From CAYJHC01 sp964369465 (GTDB lineage Bacteria; Bacillota; Clostridia; Peptostreptococcales; Anaerovoracaceae): a stretch of 64,000 nucleotides of DNA. The translations under genes and the position numbers were made by a program. Under the pieces are notes generated by a model. That model was not told the DNA's origin and did no database searches. It saw nothing but the letters and a program-made list of their open reading frames with translations. Location: assembly GCA_964369465.1 (NCBI GenBank), contig CAYJEX010000006.1:10972-74971 (forward strand), given 5' to 3'. Each line of letters opens with the position of its first letter. The first letter of the stretch is position 1. This document shows positions 60,427-64,000 of the stretch, piece by piece.

Positions 60427-63150
60427 TTAAATCTCCTCATAATAAATATCATATTCAGCATAAATTTTTTCTGAAATAGCATCATAATACATACTTGTAC
60501 TCTTAGTTGTTTCTATTAACTTATATATCGATACATTGATGTTGTAATAAGATGACAGTAACTCATTCAAATCATATATATCCATCGATAAATTAGGTTG
60601 ACTAAAAATAATATTTTCGATAAACTCTTCAAATAATACTCTAGTCTCTCCTAAGATAAATAGTTTATTGTTTCCGATTTTCGAGTATGATATGCGTTTT
60701 TTTTGCTCTACAAGTAAAGATGAATAAAAACAATTCTCAAATCCATATTCATCTAATTCACTTGAGAATCCATCTCCGATTAACGAGTGCATAGTAAAAT
60801 ACTTGTTTTGTCCAGCAAAGTTATATACACTTTCATTAAATTCTAATATTTTATCTATTGTCACACCATTTTTTGCTAAATGCTCATAAGTGATATATCT
60901 ATTTGGCATAAATTCTATAATACTATAGTCTGATTTCAATTTGTACAATTGTACTGAAAATTGCTGCAAATTTCGTATGTCAGGTGAAATATCATTCAAA
61001 TTCACGACTTGATTTTTTAGCAAAATTTCATCAAAAAATTCTGTGGCTGATGAAAATCTATCATTAATTATATAAGATGAATATACCTTAAACCCCAAAG
61101 CCTTTATTGAAAAAGGATTAATAAGAGAACTATCCATTGTTGGAAACAGTAAATTAAATATATTTTTTACGATATCTAATAAATAAAAATCATTGCACAA
61201 CGACTCTTTCATGCATTCAGCAACCTCATTGGGAAGCATTGGTGCATCAATTTTATAAATTCCATCGTGAAAATATTTATCAAATTCTTTCATATAATTT
61301 GCCAACACTGTAGCTGAGTTTACACCATATTCATTTTCATATGCTTTAGCAAAATCTGTGTTTGAAATAGGTGCTAACGCTAACAAAAGGTTCCGCACTT
61401 GCTCATTTCTATCTATTTGGCCAAATTCAATATTTGGCATTCTAGCAAAATTTATATCCTTGATATCCCTATCTACGCATAATTTTTTCAAGAGATTATG
61501 TAATTCATACTCATCTCGTATATCATAATCTTTCATCACCTCGGGATATTGGTCAAAAAACTTACGAGTAGAGTACTCCACATTGCCATACTGTTCTAAT
61601 TTTAAGGTTTCAAATAGATTATCAAAATCATAAGATTTCATATTATAGTATCGCAATCTTTTGCCTTGCTTCCACAAAACTGTATCGCTTGCTGCAAGTC
61701 TATTTTCATATCCTCTATCCATGACAGATAATTTTCTATCATCCTTTTTCCCGATATCTTCAATTATAGTTAAATATAATGTTGTAAAATCTTCAAAGCT
61801 CAAATCATTAGTGGCAAAGGTTTTAAGAACATAGTTTGTTATTTCTGGTCTAGTACATGGGATATATTCAGTCCCTATCTTAATATGATTTCTATATACT
61901 GCCTTTTCTATGCTTTTTCTCATTTTTTCGGGTATACTATCGTCAGATAAAGCTTTAATCAAAGGACTTTTTATTTTTTTTTTCTTTTCCTTTGTTTGGC
62001 CATATCTTGTTATCAAATAATAATATGTTTGTATGTCTTTAAATGCTATATTAAACTCTTTCTCTGTAATTTCATACATATTAAATATATTTTTATAGAC
62101 ATCTTCTTTAAATACTTTTTTGCATTTATTCATTCTATCAATAGCTTTAGATTCGATTTGTCGAACTCTTTCTCTTGTTACTCCCATTTCCAAAGCTATT
62201 TGCTCTAAAGTTAAATTTTGTGTTCTTTTTATAAAAACATCATATTCTTTTTCTTTCAGTATATTTTTAAGTCCATCCACAAAGGAATCTCTAACTGCCA
62301 TATATATGTTATCATCTATACATTTAACTTTGCCTTCGTTTATCAGGTGTTTAATAGAACTATTTACAAAGTTTTTATCCTTCAATATATCAGGTGTCAT
62401 TTTTAGAATTTCACTATTATTACACCCATATATATAACCCTGTATAACCTCCAAGATATATGCAGTGTATTCTTTTTTTATATAATCATTAGAATAGAGT
62501 TTATGTAGTAGAGCAACATCTGCCAAACTTTTATTTAAATCAATAGAGTTAAAATTGGCATATGACAGGCAAATATCTATAATATTTTTGTAATGTTCGC
62601 TTCCATTGATAGTCATAAATTCACTTAAATTTTTAAATACTAAATTACATAATATTTCAGAATCCTCTCCCTCTTTATTCTTTTTCTCAGATTTCTCTAA
62701 GCTGAAAGAGCCTACAATATGAATAATTTCATCTATACTTTTTTCGCCCATATTTCTTATAAGCCGCAAATCATCTTTTTTTAAAGATGCAATTTCAGAA
62801 AACCAAAAATACTTTGCTTTTATCAAACAGTTGAATGACCTAACACTTAAGTCCATATCTTTTACATTCACATCTATATATTTAACTCCATCAAAGTTTA
62901 CAAATTCTTTCTTCTTGGACTGTGGAAGTTCAGTTGCATCAACAATCTTATATTCCTCTTCATTTATCAACTTTAAACATTCAAGAATTTCCATTAATGT
63001 TTTGGCACCGAGATTTCTCATAGATATAAAATCTTCCCTCGGAAATTTAGTAAAAGATTGGATTGTAAGTATATTGTTATTTTTTAGCACATTATTTGCT
63101 CGTGTAGATAAATTGAGTTTCTCTATAGAATCATTTTCAGAAAAAATCAT
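60427..63150 (-). CDS. large protein with two alpha-CTD-like and one sigma-70 region 4 domain
   Basis: A 907-residue protein. Residues 4-62 and 74-150 are both like the C-terminal domain of the RNA polymerase alpha subunit: helix-hairpin-helix patterns with SIEKLNLSTRANNVL, MRNLGAKTLMEIL, then DLSVRSFNCL and IRNMGEKSIDEI. Near residues 310-340 lies a sigma-70 region 4 helix-turn-helix (TLEQIALEMGVTRERVRQIESKAIDRM). The remaining 560 residues match nothing I know. AGGAATTAAGA precedes the ATG. It opens the operon with the ParB-like and PLD-helicase genes. It may be a phage-sensing or transcription-linked regulator, by inference. Confidence 0.85.
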   Translation of the reverse strand: MIFSENDSIEKLNLSTRANNVLKNNNILTIQSFTKFPREDFISMRNLGAKTLMEILECLKLINEEEYKIVDATELPQSKKKEFVNFDGVKYIDVNVKDMDLSVRSFNCLIKAKYFWFSEIASLKKDDLRLIRNMGEKSIDEIIHIVGSFSLEKSEKKNKEGEDSEILCNLVFKNLSEFMTINGSEHYKNIIDICLSYANFNSIDLNKSLADVALLHKLYSNDYIKKEYTAYILEVIQGYIYGCNNSEILKMTPDILKDKNFVNSSIKHLINEGKVKCIDDNIYMAVRDSFVDGLKNILKEKEYDVFIKRTQNLTLEQIALEMGVTRERVRQIESKAIDRMNKCKKVFKEDVYKNIFNMYEITEKEFNIAFKDIQTYYYLITRYGQTKEKKKKIKSPLIKALSDDSIPEKMRKSIEKAVYRNHIKIGTEYIPCTRPEITNYVLKTFATNDLSFEDFTTLYLTIIEDIGKKDDRKLSVMDRGYENRLAASDTVLWKQGKRLRYYNMKSYDFDNLFETLKLEQYGNVEYSTRKFFDQYPEVMKDYDIRDEYELHNLLKKLCVDRDIKDINFARMPNIEFGQIDRNEQVRNLLLALAPISNTDFAKAYENEYGVNSATVLANYMKEFDKYFHDGIYKIDAPMLPNEVAECMKESLCNDFYLLDIVKNIFNLLFPTMDSSLINPFSIKALGFKVYSSYIINDRFSSATEFFDEILLKNQVVNLNDISPDIRNLQQFSVQLYKLKSDYSIIEFMPNRYITYEHLAKNGVTIDKILEFNESVYNFAGQNKYFTMHSLIGDGFSSELDEYGFENCFYSSLLVEQKKRISYSKIGNNKLFILGETRVLFEEFIENIIFSQPNLSMDIYDLNELLSSYYNINVSIYKLIETTKSTSMYYDAISEKIYAEYDIYYEEI

Positions 63151-63700
63151 TCTTAATTCCTACCTTTCTTTAAACTATAAGCTTCAGATTACTGATTTTG
63201 AAATTAAGGGTTTTACATATAATAAGCTTTTTCAAAATCATTATAACCATTATCCCTGCTACTTAATATATATCTTCACATTATAACTATCTTATAAAGT
63301 TCAAGTGTAAATATATTTTTAAACTGATTTTTGTAGTTTAATTATAAAATTAAGATTTTAAACTAATTTCAGTGTAATAGCTATAATTCATTTAGGCACT
63401 TCTTAGCACAATTATATCCCCTGCAAGAAAAATTCGCAACCCCCTGAATTTCACACAAAGTATTGTTTTTCAAATTAAAATAAGCACTTCTCTCCGTTCT
63501 GCTTTATTTCTTAATTCTACTGTATTGTGCACTTCCTACATCTTTTAACTATTTGTGTGCATACTACTCTATTCCAGCTACAAATAATTAAAATGTGCAA
63601 ATCCAAAAACTATAAAAACTATAAAGTCATGATTTTCTCATTTCTTTAGAAGCTAAATTTCATACTCAATACTTTCGAATCTTTTAATTTCAACCAATAA
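63151..63700. other. AT-rich gap upstream of the sigma-like operon
   Basis: About 550 bases with no supported gene on either strand and no clear RNA. It should hold the operon promoter; a TATAAT-like box lies near 63281-63286 on the minus strand, but the -35 spacing is poor. Confidence 0.45.
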
Positions 63701-63735
63701 AAAAGTAGCGAATAATTGTATCAATTACTCACTAC
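63701..63735 (-). terminator. terminator of tRNA-Cys
   Basis: On the minus strand a 14-bp stem (63722-63735 with 63705-63718, two G-U pairs) is followed by a T6 run, just after the tRNA CCA end. Confidence 0.8.
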
Positions 63736-63740
63736 TCCCT

Positions 63741-63816
<76 letters not shown>

Positions 63817-63821
63817 TATAC

Positions 63822-64000
63822 TTGTCTTTTTTACCTACTACTGCGTTATTACTCTTCAGTGTTTGCTCGTGTATGTCTATATACACGTCGCTTCACACTT
63901 CATCGCACGCCTTGTATTAGGCAAAAAATCCTGCGTATTCTTTTTTTGTCTTTTTTACCTACTACTGCGTTATTACTCTTCAGTGTTTGCTCGTGTATGT
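63822..64000. repeat. 124-bp tandem repeat, second copy cut by the window edge
   Basis: The unit starts with TGTCTTTTTTACCTACTACT, is 124 bases long, and begins again at 63946; the 54 bases visible in copy 2 are identical to copy 1. The same family as the tig-clpP repeat: TTGCTCGTGTATGTCTATATA, CGCTTCACACTTC, CGCACGCCTTGTATTAGGC and AAAAAATCCTGCG. It lies directly upstream of tRNA-Cys. Confidence 0.88.

Overview
This window is low-GC DNA that reads as a chromosome segment of an anaerobic Firmicute of the class Clostridia. The signs are spoVG beside murC, a SpoVB/MurJ-type flippase after mfd, the clpP-clpX-lon-engB cluster, PduL phosphotransacylase, a selenocysteine insertion pair (selA and tRNA-Sec), and AT-rich codon use with strong GGAGG-type ribosome binding sites. 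The species cannot be named from sequence reading alone. Most genes lie on the minus strand.

Layout. 1-0.9 kb: end of asd and a lipoprotein. 1.0-2.75 kb: selA and tRNA-Sec. 2.9-6.3 kb: an ABC exporter pair and a divergent ABC-F ATPase. 6.3-9.5 kb: a zinc-ribbon membrane protein, a 40-residue membrane protein, a membrane Ser/Thr kinase and a divergent small regulator. 9.5-19.1 kb: a complete ilvBNCD-leuACDB operon behind a sigma-A promoter, a 29-codon leader peptide rich in Leu/Ile/Val and an attenuator hairpin. 19.2-28.3 kb: housekeeping and proteostasis genes (lipoprotein, pduL, hpt, DUF1232, engB, lon, clpX, clpP, tig, CYTH), with an interspersed repeat between tig and clpP.

28.5-43.1 kb is the most interesting accessory region. 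One strand carries a short HlyD-like protein, a C39-peptidase ABC exporter, a second NHLM-type ABC exporter, a radical SAM/SPASM enzyme and five tandem Nif11-leader precursor genes. Downstream on the same strand lies a partner-switch set: STAS protein, GNAT, PP2C/SpoIIE-type phosphatase and HATPase. A divergent response regulator and LytS-like kinase probably control the cluster. The five precursors share an almost identical leader ending in GG but have two kinds of 66-73-residue cores, each with paired cysteine knuckles. Recombination scars of the second core type lie behind precursors of the first type.

43.2-52.5 kb is a conserved block (SpoVB-like, mfd, pth, prs, a GlmU acetyltransferase domain without its uridylyltransferase half, murC, divergent spoVG). 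52.6-56.2 kb holds a lipoprotein, a choloylglycine-hydrolase-fold amidase and a membrane thioredoxin/CcdA pair.

56.3-63.2 kb is a second accessory island next to a tRNA-Cys gene. It has a three-gene operon encoding a protein with two RNA-polymerase-alpha-CTD-like domains plus a sigma-70 region 4 helix-turn-helix, a ParB-like protein and a PLD/SNF2-helicase fusion, followed by a truncated KilA-N gene. The architecture suggests an anti-phage or anti-plasmid system, but nothing in the sequence proves that role. The window ends in a 124-bp tandem repeat of the same family as the clpP-tig repeat.
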